The translations under genes were made by a program, and so were the position numbers. DNA of 64,000 nucleotides. Source: Oscheius dolichura. Lineage: Eukaryota > Nematoda > Chromadorea > Rhabditida > Rhabditidae. The stretch is from the NCBI GenBank assembly GCA_932521035.1, contig OW051496.1, forward strand, positions 2,542,001 to 2,606,000. The letters run 5' to 3'. A model generated the notes under the pieces. It did no database searches. It was not told where the DNA came from and saw only the letters and a list, made by a program, of their open reading frames with translations. Of the stretch, positions 33,000 to 43,328 are shown piece by piece (within the stretch, counting starts at the first letter, position 1; each line of letters starts with the position of its first letter).

Positions 33000-33772
33000 A
33001 GGGTGATGGATAAGTCCTGTGAATGACCTCATAACTTTTGATAGAGACCGTTTTACAGTACACATGAGCACTTCCTAGGTAGAAGTCCGAGTGACCGATA
33101 TGAGAAAATAAACCAGAAAAGAATTCTATGTGATTGCGAAATTTGCCGGCCATTTTTATCGGTACGGTATGGTATGTTCCCGGCCACGTCCGAAAAAACT
33201 GAGTATTCTTCGAGCTGATCAAAATCATATATCAAACTTTTGTTTTCCGTGGAACCCCTCCATTTTCCAAAAAGTGGCCAAATGGCGCAGTGGGTTTCTG
33301 CAAAACAGGATAGAAAGGTCGAGGGTTCGGATCTGCTCGGTAATAACACTCTTTTGTTTTTTTTTGCTGCTCCGGCTTTATCTTGACATAAGAAGATGTT
33401 TACTGCAAAAAATAAAAAAACAAAAGGGAGTGTACAAGATTGACGCCGAGCGGGATCGAACCCTCGACCTTCCCGGTCGTAATTTCAATACGCACTGCGC
33501 CATGTGGTACCCTCGTTGGGAAATTGTGATTTTTCAGAGAAAATAAAAGTTTGATAGATGATTTTGATCAGCTCTTTGAGCCCGATCGAACGTAGTATTC
33601 AGCTTTTTCGGAACTGGTCGGGAACATACCGCACCAGCGAAAATGGTCAAACTCAATTTTTTTCTATTTTCTTTTGCTGAATCGGCCACACCTTCATGGT
33701 AAGTGCTCATATGCCCCGTAAAACCGTCTCTGTTAAAAGTTGGTCATTGACAGGACTTTCCCTTCACCCTAG
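33000..33772. mobile_element. TIR element with internal tRNA-like sequences
   Basis: The left end agggtgatggataagtcctg is matched by caggactttcccttcaccct at the right, about 770 bp apart. The interior holds two tRNA-like stretches: plus strand 33278-33346 (box A-like tggcgcagtggg, box B-like gggttcgga) and minus strand 33446-33515 (tggcgcagtgcg, gggttcgatcc). No transposase frame is visible. Confidence 0.7.
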
Positions 33773-33914
33773 TACATCGATTTGACCATAGCGTACCTCC
33801 TTCCTTGGCATCTTCTCTATAAAATTCAGATTTAATGCCTACTCCTTGTTGCTTACGGTTTAGGCTGCCTAAATTCGCCTATATTCATAACTTTTACAGC
33901 CTTGATTGGGCGAA

Positions 33915-36900
33915 ATGGATAGACAAGATGATAGGAAACTGGGGACTCCATCAGGAATTTCATCACGAACAGAAATTTAAATAGAGGTTAAAAAGCATTT
34001 ACCCCCTATAGTCATATTTCAGAAAGTGAATCACAGTTGGACTGTGAATAAGTTCTCCCATTGTTACCAAAAATACTTGGAGAATTTTGTTGATTTAACT
34101 CATGAAAAAGAGAAATACACTTTGTCAATTAAAATTTACCCCCCAAGGTAGCGATAAAAAAAATAAGGACGTCGTATTTTTTTCTATAAAGCGGGTAGTT
34201 TGTATAACCAAACCGTTTATTTTGAGATCTAGATAAATAAAGAAAAGGCTCCTGAAATTGGATTTAAATCTCGAGTCACGTTACACACAGCTGAATTTGA
34301 GGAAATAGAGGTTTTTGTTGACTGTCTTTCTTTTCACATCTTTTCAGCTAAATATTCATCCTAATCCATCCTACTCTGATCATATTGCTTTTATTCAGCG
34401 TGACGTTTTATTGTCGCAAATTCTTCCACATGATTTAATCATTCTCAGGGTGTCGATTTATGTAGCTGTGGATACTGTAACAATAAGCGCTAGACCCACT
34501 CTATTCGGTAATTCTATTCAATAAATTCTTACTTTTCTATAAGGGATCCTATATTACACGGAAAAGAATTTTACAAAGTTAAAACCAATAGCAGACGGGA
34601 GCGCTAGAAAGATCTACAGAGGAGAACATGACGATTTTGGGTCAGAATTTGACTATTCCTTTATATCTTGCAATATTTTAGACAAGTAGCCGTAAAAGAA
34701 TTCTTCTGGACAACTGAAACTCCACCTGAACGGTACATAAATGAAATTGTTATCCTTCAAAATGTACATTTTAAAGTGTACTCATCAGTATTTTAGCACA
34801 AACATCCCAATATTGTACAGCTTTACGGAATACTTTGCGATGGAGAGAATATATCAAAATGTTTAGGCTACGTAATGGAATACGTGGAAGGCGGCAGTTT
34901 ACACGACGGTTCAATATTTTTTAGTTTATATATAATAAAAGCAAAATTCAGTGATTCATAACAACTCGAAAAGTTATGATGCCATACAAGTCTGCCGTTG
35001 AATCACGGAAATTGGCCGTGGTGTACAGTATCTCCATAAAAATAACATTATTCACCGTGATGTAAAGCCTGCAAAGTAAGGAAGAATCTTTCTATACATT
35101 CTTTTCATTACAGTATCCTTTTGGCTGCAGGCACCCAACCAAAATTGGCAGACTTCGGGATAGCCAGAAATGTGGAAACGACTGTCACTGCCGGGTAAGT
35201 TGGAAGAGGCGTTCTACCTTCTAAACCATAATTCACTCTACTGACTCCAGAGGGGAAGAACATGAATTATGCGTTTCAGAGTCGGGACACACCGTTACAT
35301 GGCTCCTGAAGTGAATACAACAATGAAATACGGATATTTAGCAGATATCTACTCGTTGACGATAAGTATTTGGGAAATGTTCATACGAAAGTAAGTGAAC
35401 AGATGAACTAGAGGCTCGATGATTACAGAAAGCCTTATTATGAAATGGGAGAAGGTGATCCGAACAGTTACTTTTTTTTTTGAAGAAATTATAAAAGGAA
35501 GAAGGCCGATTATAAATGTCGCTGAATTAGACGAGGACATCGAGGAGTTTATACGAAGGCGGGTCCATTTCCAACGGATCTTCCTCGGAAAAACCTCTAT
35601 GCTACGGGGCCAGGAAGCTTTCTAACCTGGTCTCGCCGCGGAGACACGCCGCCAAATTTGAATCCGTGAAATATCCGTTGGAAATGGGCTTTATCCTGTT
35701 GATACAGTAAATAGTCTACAACATCTCCGTTCGTTTTCTCCATATATTAATTTGACGTCGATTTGTTCTATTGACAAGCATCTGTTTAGGGGTTGGGACG
35801 GAGACAGCGCAAGTAGACAAGCCGATTCAAGAATTTATTCAATTCTTCCAATTTAAATTGGACGAAATGACTTATTTTGACAGTTCCTATCGTGTACAAG
35901 TAGCAACTCTTCCACCCAAAGCAATGGACCCGAATAACATAGTAAGCTACTGCCGGATAAACTAAAACATTTCTAGTTACTGGTTATGAGAGACAACGAA
36001 GAAGACGATATGTATATATTGAATTCTACATTAAATAAATGAATAACATTACGATTAAAGATACCATATGGTACGTCCACTGGTGGTATAGTCTGCCTAC
36101 ATGGTGAACTCTATGTCATACATGGCAGGCATGGTAAAGTTCTGCAAAAAATGGACAATAATATGGTATGGAAAGGTCTGGCGGATATGCATACTGGGCG
36201 CATGTACATTACAAACAGCTGCTTGACATTGAACGGATTTATTTGGGTCCTGGGTGGAGAAGACTACGCTACGCGAGAAGATAAGACAAGATACCTTGAC
36301 AGTGTGGAACGATATGATCCAAACCGAAACAAGTGGTTTAGGATGCCGTAAGTTATTTTGACATGACAGTATTTTGAAAAAAATGTTTTTTTTTCAGACC
36401 AATGAAATATCCCAGAAGTTGTGCAGCTGCCACAGTTTTTAATGGTAAAATAATAATTTGTGGAGGAGAGTCCAATAACGAAGAAATCCTTAAAAGTGTG
36501 GAATGTTTCGATCCTGAGAGTGGCGTCTGGACTGAACTAATTGCGATGCCAATAGGTCGTCGTTCTCATACTCTTCTTTCTTTCGAATCTCAACTGATTG
36601 CAATGGGAGGTCGGCAAGCGCCGCCGCGCTATGTTTCTTCTATTATGGAAATGAACCCCGCGGACGAAAACGGAACATGGAAGGATTTGCCATCAATGAA
36701 AGACACTTGTTTCGGCTTCTCTTCAGTAATTTTTGACGACATTATCTATGTGATTGGAGGGCACGATGTCAGATTGAAAGCTCTCCGAAAAGTTCAGATG
36801 TACGATGGATCCCGTTGGTTACATGGAGTCTCACTTCCGAAAGACAGGTTTTGTGATAGCCCTGAAGATACCGCAACATTTATCTGACACTCTTGTTGAC

Positions 36901-36954
36901 TTTTATAAAAGAAAAATTGCTAATGAATGTGTAATATCTTATAAAAATGTTTAG
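33915..36954 (+). pseudogene. MATH-kinase-Kelch gene H, broken
   Basis: After a first exon (MDRQDDRKLG), exons 34023-34197, 34233-34310 and 34348-34507 encode a MATH domain (NHSWTVNKFS, YTLSIKIYP, AFIQRDVLLSQ). The last splices in phase to a kinase exon at 34544 (ADGSARKIYRG), followed by VAVKEF, HRDVKPAN and ADFGIAR, and then Kelch blades (NGFIWVLGG, VERYDP, NGKIIICGG, VECFDPES). Damage: TAA at 33978, a six-C run causing a frameshift near 34140, TGA for a conserved Trp at 34999-35001, a MITE in the kinase C-lobe junction (35567-35692), a frameshift near 35815 and another near 36848. The intact frame would end in ECVIS plus a short Tyr-led tail, as in C and D. A decayed but informative chimera. 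Confidence 0.8.
35567..35692. mobile_element. MITE inserted in gene H
   Basis: Inverted ends ccatttccaacggat and atccgttggaaatgg, about 126 bp. A relative lies at 63409-63516 and the same terminus occurs at 50693-50826. It interrupts H where other family members have the donor after the last kinase helix but one. Confidence 0.75.
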
Positions 36955-36971
36955 CTAAAAGCAAAGAACCG

Positions 36972-37336
36972 ATCACTATTTTAAAAAGAGAAACTCAAAG
37001 AAACCGTGTGGTTTGACAGGAGTGTACAAAAAGAGGGTGATAATGGAAGAGTCGAATCACGGCACTTTGTAAAAAAACGCTTGATTCACCCCTTCTAGTC
37101 GTCAACCAAGGATATATCGATATGGAATATTCGACCAGATACCGATACATCGGGCAATTCTGTCTTCAACATCCCTTTTACAAGATTAGCTTTACGTCAT
37201 ATAATTGGTGTGGAAGAAGAAACTTGAAACAAATTCTTTAAAAGTGAGTGGTTCGATTCTTCCATTATCACCCTCTTTTTGTACACTCCTGTCAAACCAC
37301 ACGGTTTCTTTGAGTTTTTCTTTTTAGAATAGTGAT
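36972..37336. mobile_element. MITE with arms over 80 bp
   Basis: Left arm atcactattttaaaaagag...gtgtggtttgacaggagtgt is reproduced in inverted orientation at the right end (acactcctgtcaaaccacac...aatagtgat). Overall 365 bp, noncoding. Related fragment at 2697-2772. Confidence 0.85.
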
Positions 37337-37424
37337 TGTCCTCTTTTTGTCAATTCGTTTACGAATTGAAATGGGAATTTCCCGACAAAAAGAGATTTTT
37401 TGGGCTAAAATAGTAGTTTCCCTC

Positions 37425-37695
37425 CAACGCAGGGTCTCACCGCGAATGGGTCCCTGAGCGAAATAATTTTACAACAATACAAAAATGCTAAACAGATAAT
37501 GCAAAAGATATTAGCCTAACAAAGTAATCGAACAGTTCCCCTTTGGATTGGGGTCCCACCACGAACGGGTCCCGCAGCGAAAAATACTTTAGATTAAAAC
37601 AAAAATGCTAAATAGACTAAGCAAAAGAAGTTGACCGAAGGAGGAACCGAACCCTCAACCTTTGGATTGAAGTCTCACCACGAACGGGCCCTGCA
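37425..37695. repeat. Tandem units of about 119 bp with tRNA-like motif
   Basis: Three units each contain accacgaacgggtcccgcag-like and aaaaatgctaaa segments, with ggaaccgaaccctcaac resembling an inverted box B. The third unit is split by the hAT element and resumes at 42719 (gtcctgcagcgaaaaaca). Confidence 0.7.
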
Positions 37696-38086
37696 CAGGG
37701 ATGGGCGGATAATCCGGAAATCTGACAATCCGGACGATTTCTTGTCCGTCATTATCCGTCGTATCCGTATCCGCGAATCCGTATAAAAACAATTCTTATC
37801 CGCTGTCCGGTTTCCTATCCGGCAATTTTCTTATCCGGATTTATCCGTTATCCGTTTATTCGAAAAAAATCTTATCCTGCCGTTTTCCGGATAAAATTTT
37901 ATACGCTGCAGGCTTGATATTTTTATGTTCCCGCGCTTTACATAGATGCGCAGGCGCGTTTTTTGCTGGCCTAAAAATTGCATTTTCATTTTGTTTGTAT
38001 TATTTGCGTGCTCTTTTTTACATCATTTTCTGTATATTTAAAAGCTTGTTTACTATTTAGAATTCAGATACTCCGACACTGCCTGA

Positions 38087-38317
38087 ATGGGCAAATACGA
38101 TAATCACTTCGTCATAGACGATAGCAATGGATCATTAAAGTGTAAATATTGCACAAATATATATGTGATGCACAAAGATGGTGGTGTCAGCCACATTGGA
38201 TATCATTTGAAAAAGAAGCAAGCAAAAAGCATCTTCTCCGACGCCAACTCAAGTAGATATACACTCAAAAGCGGTAATTGTAAAGATTTCGTAGTATTGT
38301 CAGTCTATAACAAGTAG
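38087..38317 (+). CDS. BED zinc finger, hAT transposase N-terminus remnant
   Basis: A frame starting MGKYDNHFVIDDSNG contains LKCKYCTNIY and SHIGYHLKKK, a C-x2-C...H-x4-H arrangement typical of BED zinc fingers at the N-terminus of hAT transposases. True transposase sequence ends near 38282, where cargo begins. No catalytic region or dimerisation domain is found elsewhere in the element, so it is an incomplete remnant. Confidence 0.7.
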   Translation: MGKYDNHFVIDDSNGSLKCKYCTNIYVMHKDGGVSHIGYHLKKKQAKSIFSDANSSRYTLKSGNCKDFVVLSVYNK

Positions 38318-38780
38318 CGCTCAAATAAGAAACGCGTAAAATTTTTGTCTCCACATTTCGTCAATCATTGAAAACGGGCTGCTAAAGTAGGCTCTACTCG
38401 GCACACTACAATTTCATTATTCTAGACTTTCAGGTTCCTGCCGATCCAATCTGCAGAAAATGTGCCGCGTCTCTCGACCTCTTCCTATCATTCTGGTACC
38501 TGTTGGGTCCATCTATTCAGAATTGAGGAATGCGAAAGAGGTACGTCTCCTTTTTCCCTTTTTTACTTTCTAGACACATTTTCCCATGCCAATTTTTTGC
38601 CAGAATGTCCCGAATCGAAGTCTCAATATCTTCTGGGCAGTTGGCCACGCTTTATACAAAAAACCGCGTTATTAAAATTTTAACGTACCCTAATAATGCC
38701 CATCTTTTTTTAGGTAACGTTCCCCGTCGATGATATGACTGTTGTTCGTCTTCTCCGCTTCTTCTTCTGTCTTGACTATG
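38288..38780. repeat. Cargo copy 1 of the 26.8-kb segment
   Basis: Near-identical to 26837-27320 apart from small deletions. Lies directly after the 37-bp internal repeat of the transposon. Confidence 0.8.
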
Positions 38781-39109
38781 ATATTGTTTTCCCCTTTTCC
38801 GCGCCGCAGACGTACAAGCGCTGTGGTGCTTCTACTGTTCGAGTTGAATTAGTGACTTGGACTGGGGATGTGCAGGCAACCTCATCAATCAAGTTATCCC
38901 TAGCCCCTTCATTTTGCCCGTTTTTCTGTTCTTCTTGGGGAAACCAAGATAAAACGACCTTTCTGTAAAAATGTTCACCTACAAAACCAGTCTTTGCATA
39001 ATATTGCCAAATTGAAATTAGTGAAAAGACTAATAAAAACATTTTCCGGCAGGGCTGCCCGGGTCTGGCGTTTTCAGTTCGGGTCGGGTACAACCTCTCA
39101 AAAAATCCT

Positions 39110-39643
39110 CGGTCTCGGCCTCTTCCTATCATTCTGGTACCTGTTGGCCGGTCCATCTATTCTGAATTGAGGAATACGAAAGAGGTACGTCTCCTTTTTC
39201 CCTTTTTTACTTTCTAGACACATTTTCCCGCGTCAATTTTTGCTAAAATGTCCCGAATCGAAGCCTCAATATCTTCTGGGCAGTTGGCCACGCTTTATAC
39301 AAAAAACCGCGTTATTAAAATTTTAACGTACCCTAATAATGCCCATCTTTTTTTAGGTAACGTTCCCCGTCGATGATATGACTGTTGTTCGTCTTCTCCG
39401 CTTCTTCTTTCCGGGTCTCGTTCTTCTGAAAAGCTTGGAAATCCGTTGAACCGGGACAGTCAGGCCCATGGAAAGGTAAACGTCATGTTAGCTTCGAATA
39501 GGAAGTTGAAAGAATTCCTCTTGGAACGTCGCCAGCCCATTTCCTCATACCCGGTGACAAGTCACAGTGAATTTCTCACGGAACTGATAACCGCGATCAA
39601 TAGAGAGGGAATCAGTTGCGATTTCTTTATTCGACTTTAACCG
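39110..39643. repeat. Cargo copy 2 of the 26.8-kb segment
   Basis: Matches about 27035-27530, including cgttccccgtcgatgat and aaaggtaaacg. The copy extends further right than copy 1. The minus-strand frames of the donor are disrupted by small indels. Confidence 0.8.
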
Positions 39644-40609
39644 GCGGCCGCCGAAGGCGCGGGGTGAGCCTGAAACGCGAGCCCAGGCCTTTGCCCATGA
39701 GCATAACTGGGTCAACCTAGTCTGTTTTTAATATAAAAAGCTCTTATGTAACGAACTTTTTTTCGGTCTCCCCCATACGCTGTGTAGAGCTAAGCTTGGG
39801 GAGTACTGGGGTAAAATATTATAGCTTGGCAGTGAGGTACAGAGGAGGAACGGAGCCTCCAAGTTTCAAAAATGTTATCGTTTTTTCGAATTGGCCTTCG
39901 AGAGTAGGCTCATTCAAAAGAGCAGCGTGTGGTCAGCGAGCCAAGTTTCAGGTGCTGAGAGTGTTACAGTGAGGAGAAAAACGAGTTACAAGGCGAAAAA
40001 CTTTTTCTGCTATACTTTTTTTTGAGCTCCAGCTATGGGAGTGGGGTCATTCGATAGAGCTCGAAAAGTTATGTAAGACTGTAAAGTATGAGAATGTATA
40101 ATGCTAAATCTCGCGAGTTATGGTCGTTTTTATCTGCGCCGGTCCCCAATGGCGCAATGCGCTTCTGCAGGTCGCGCGCTTAAAAGGTCGCGGGTTCGAC
40201 TCCCGTCGCGGTCAAACACTTTTGCTTTTTAGTTTTACGTCTATTTAGTCTAATTACACCGGCTTCCTAGTCCTACCCTAATAATAGGCAGATGTCCGTC
40301 TGTATGACCTGCCGTTTGTTCAGATTGACCGGTCAAATGAGAGAGAAGCAGAAAGTTTCGACCGTTTGATCTTTTTCGACTGTCAAATTTTGATCCGAAA
40401 AGAGAATGCCTAGGGGCAGGTGCAACATCGTCTGACGAAGGCGCCGGGCAGGAGAATACCGTGCTGGAGAAGGGGGGCCGAGCACGGTCAAGCCGAAGGC
40501 GCCCTCGGCTGTTTCTCAATAATCTGTGAAGGTAGCCGGCTAAAACTGGTTTTGTCCGAATCGCCGGCAAAAAATTATAATAGCCAAACACTGGCAAACG
40601 CGACAGCCG
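39644..40609. other. Cargo filler with tRNA-like and TIR-element pieces
   Basis: It includes a tRNA-like stretch at 40144-40216 (tggcgcaatgcg as box A, cgggttcgactcc as box B) without a pairing acceptor stem, and a truncated relative of the 45034-45505 element at 40265-40510. No gene. Confidence 0.6.
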
Positions 40610-40727
40610 CAACAATTTCCGTTTCTTATCGAAGTCTCCCTTATCAAGGACTGTCCCTGCCTCTTCCCTTGTTCAAATCGACTTTTCCCATTTCTCAATC
40701 TTTCCATAAACTATTTCAGCTACTCTA

Positions 40728-42391
40728 ATGGCAGCTAATCCTTCTGAAGCGAATATCCACCCGACAGAAGATGGCTTGAGTTGCATACGAAATGACTTTT
40801 CAGGGAGATTGGAAGAAGTATCCGACAAGCAACAAGGGGGTGAGAAATCATTGAAACCTTTTAGAACTCGAGAGAAATTTCAGTTTCCGATGCTATAACG
40901 GCTTTACAGGAAGAAAAAAGACAATTGATCCCAGGACAAGTGGATAAGGGGACGGTGGGGTATTGGGGAAAAGAATAATTAACATTCTTTTAGATTTTAG
41001 TCCTTGGAGGAATAGGAGGTGGTAATTGGATTGATGAAACGGTCATTTTGAAACAAGACAGATGGATCAAATTGGCATTGAAATTACCGAGAAACCTTTG
41101 TAAGGAAGGTGCAGTATATCTGGATGGAGAGATCTATGTATTCGGTGGTTGGATGAAGAAAGCATTATACAAATTGGATAACAAAACATTGAAATGGATA
41201 CGATTGGCAGATATGAATGAGGAACGATGGTATATTACCAATAGCAGTGTGGAATGGAATGGATCCATCTGGGTATTTGGAGGAAGGGAGTTGAAAAGTG
41301 CGGAACGATATGATCCAAAGGAGAACAAATGGATTAAAATGCCGTGAGTTGAATACTTTCTCCCAATTTTTCGGACATCCGCGGATAACTTTTCACCCGT
41401 CCCAATTTTTCTCTTCTGCTCGGTTTCCAACGGCCGGTTTTCAACTACGGGACCATTTGGGAACTTGGCGAGCGAAATGTGCCTGTTTTGAAATCTCCAC
41501 CTGGAATTCAGGCGTTTTTATTCGCGAAAAGGCCAAATGGTCCCGTAGTTGAAACCCCGGTAGTTGGGAAAAAGCCAAAATAAAACTAGACTTGGACGAG
41601 TAAAGGAGTTATTAGAGCGAGACGTGATCACGAGTCTGTCTCGCGACCAAACAAGATCCACACCTGGGCTGTGCGGGATTCCCGTCTCGTTCCCGTCCCG
41701 TTTCATTCTGCTTTTTGGGAGACGAGTCCCGTCCGGTGGGATTACCCCGGGATTTTTCCATTCCCGTCCCGTTTTGAAATGGCCATCCCGCCCAGCCCTG
41801 ATCCACACTCAAGACGAGGTTCGTCTCTCAAACGAGATGATACAACATCTGATACAAGGCTCAATCAGGGCTAATCAATATTTTAGGGACATGAAATATT
41901 GGCGACAAAGAGCAGCAGCAGCAGTTCATAATGGCAAATTCATAGTCTGTGGTGGATGGGATGGTTCGAATCGTTTGAAAAGTGTGGAATGTTTCGACCC
42001 GGAGAGTGGTGTCTGGACGGAGCTGAATGATATGCCAACACCTCTTGCTGCTCATTCTCTCGTTTCTTATGGAAATAATCTCATTTTAATGGGAGGTTGG
42101 GATGGAAAGACAAGATTCAATACTGTACTGGAAGTGAGCAATCTAGAAGGAAAAGGAACATGGAAACAACTGTCACCAATGAAACAACCTCGAAGTGCCT
42201 TTTCTGCAGCAGTCCTTGACAATGAGATTTTTGTAATTGGAGGATCGAATGGCAAAGCTCTCGATAAAACTGAAATATTTAATGGAAAAAGCTGGAGACA
42301 GGGTCCCCAGCTTCCCAATGAGTGCCGTGAAATGTCTTCAATTGTTATTCCCCGCCATTTGGCTGATATCCTTTCTAATTCCACAGAGTAA
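40728..42391 (+). CDS. Coiled-coil Kelch protein I (transposon cargo)
   Basis: ATG 40728 begins MAANPSEANIHP as in G. The coiled-coil region is much shorter: internal exons are missing, yet the frame is kept (SGRLEEVSDKQQG, then VSDAITALQEEKRQL). The Kelch half is complete: ILVLGGIGGG, DGEIYVFGGW, NGSIWVFGGR, AERYDPKENKW, NGKFIVCGGW, VECFDPES, NLILMGGWDG, NEIFVIGG and SWRQGP, ending LSNSTE. Splice sites match those of G and both intronic MITEs are shared, so it is a genomic (not retro-) copy. Upstream sequence homologous to G's promoter region begins at about 40610. No stop or frameshift is seen, so it may be expressed. Confidence 0.82.
41425..41565. mobile_element. MITE in gene I intron
   Basis: Orthologous in position to 31809-31950 in gene G; same inverted ends with ctacgggaccatttgg arms. 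Confidence 0.75.
41664..41800. mobile_element. hAT-type MITE in gene I intron
   Basis: Flanked by atccacac at 41656-41663 and 41801-41808. Ends ctgggctgtgcgggat and atcccgcccagccctg are inverted. Same insertion as 32048-32206. Confidence 0.82.
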
Positions 42392-42829
42392 TCCCCTACA
42401 AATAAGACAAGAACTCAAGTAGATATACACTCAAAAGCGCTAATTGTACGTCTTTTCTTCACGGTAACATACCATTGATTGGTTACAATATTTAATTTTT
42501 CTTCTTTTTTATTGATTATGATGTTTTTTCGAATTGTTATGTTCATATTATAGGCTTAATTCAATAAAAATAGAATAACTAATGGAAATTTTTCAGTAAA
42601 ATGCTTCTAATTAGGAAATTACCCGAATTTTATCCGGAAATCCCGGATAACTTCCATTATCCGGAATTATCCGTTATCCGTTTGTCCGGACCAAAAATCC
42701 CTTATCCGCCCATCCCTGGTCCTGCAGCGAAAAACACTTCAAAAATATTTTGGTTTTTTTTCTGTTTTTAGTTTTTTTCCTTTTTTAGTTTCCAGGACCT
42801 CACAACAAAAAAGCAAAAAGAGTTCCCGC

Positions 42830-42905
42830 AGTGGGGGTCGAACCCCCGACCTCTCCAATGATAATCCCGGCATCTTAGCCACTACACCACGAAAATCGAA
42901 CACGG
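42830..42905 (-). other. tRNA-like sequence, probably a pseudogene or SINE head
   Basis: Read on the minus strand it has tggtgtagtggct (box A-like) and gggggttcgaccccc (T-arm, box B-like) at tRNA spacing. The acceptor ends do not pair and no anticodon stem is convincing, so it is not called a tRNA gene. Confidence 0.5.
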
Positions 42906-43328
42906 CCGATGGCGGACATTTTCCAAAACTTGTTGTGCTCGTCCTGCTTTTATTTTATGGACTACTTCCATGAAATTTTGGGGATAGGGGTAATCGACCA
43001 CCCTCGAAATTGTGGTCAAAAAAGATTTTCGCGAAACCTCAACTGAAATGCTCTGTGCGACAAAGTTACCTTCCCGGAGTCTGCCGTACCCCGGTGTAAA
43101 GTCAAACCACGATAGCTACGGCTCACAGTGTCGTCACTCGTTTTCTCTTTATTATCGTGTAAATTGAAAGTTGTGGGAGGAGTGTGGTGAGAAAAGAGGA
43201 AGAATAATGGGAATAATAAAGATAGGGGATACTTAAAATTCAAACCGACTCCGTTGTGGAGTCTTTTCTTACCTTTTAATGCCCCCTTTCCACTGTAGTT
43301 TTTCACCTAACATCAAGAAGTAATCATC
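42906..43328. other. Intergenic upstream of J
   Basis: No gene. The GATA/TCAATA promoter pair of A-E is not recognisable here. Confidence 0.55.

Larger units (their letters stand above)
37696..42718. mobile_element. hAT-type transposon carrying gene I
   Basis: The element begins CAGGGATGGGCGGATAA and ends with the exact 17-bp complement TTATCCGCCCATCCCTG. It is flanked by an 8-bp target duplication, gccctgca (37688-37695) and gtcctgca (42719-42726), one mismatch. CAGGGATG-type termini, 8-bp duplication and a BED finger frame (38087-38317) are all hAT features. The rest of the transposase is gone. A 37-bp direct repeat of internal sequence (38246-38282 and 42412-42448) brackets about 4.1 kb of cargo: copies of the 26.8-27.5 kb segment, other repeats, and the complete coiled-coil Kelch gene I. 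It cannot move itself but could be mobilised in trans. Confidence 0.88.

Noticed and set aside
33278-33515. tRNA genes
   Set aside because: Box A and box B motifs are good but acceptor stems do not pair; treated as tRNA-like parts of a TIR element.
37425-37695. CRISPR-like spaced repeats
   Set aside because: The period is about 119 bp with diverged units and tRNA-like motifs in a eukaryotic genome; it is a tandem repeat, not a CRISPR array.
42830-42905. tRNA gene on the minus strand
   Set aside because: D- and T-arm motifs are present, but the 7-bp acceptor stem and anticodon stem are not formed.
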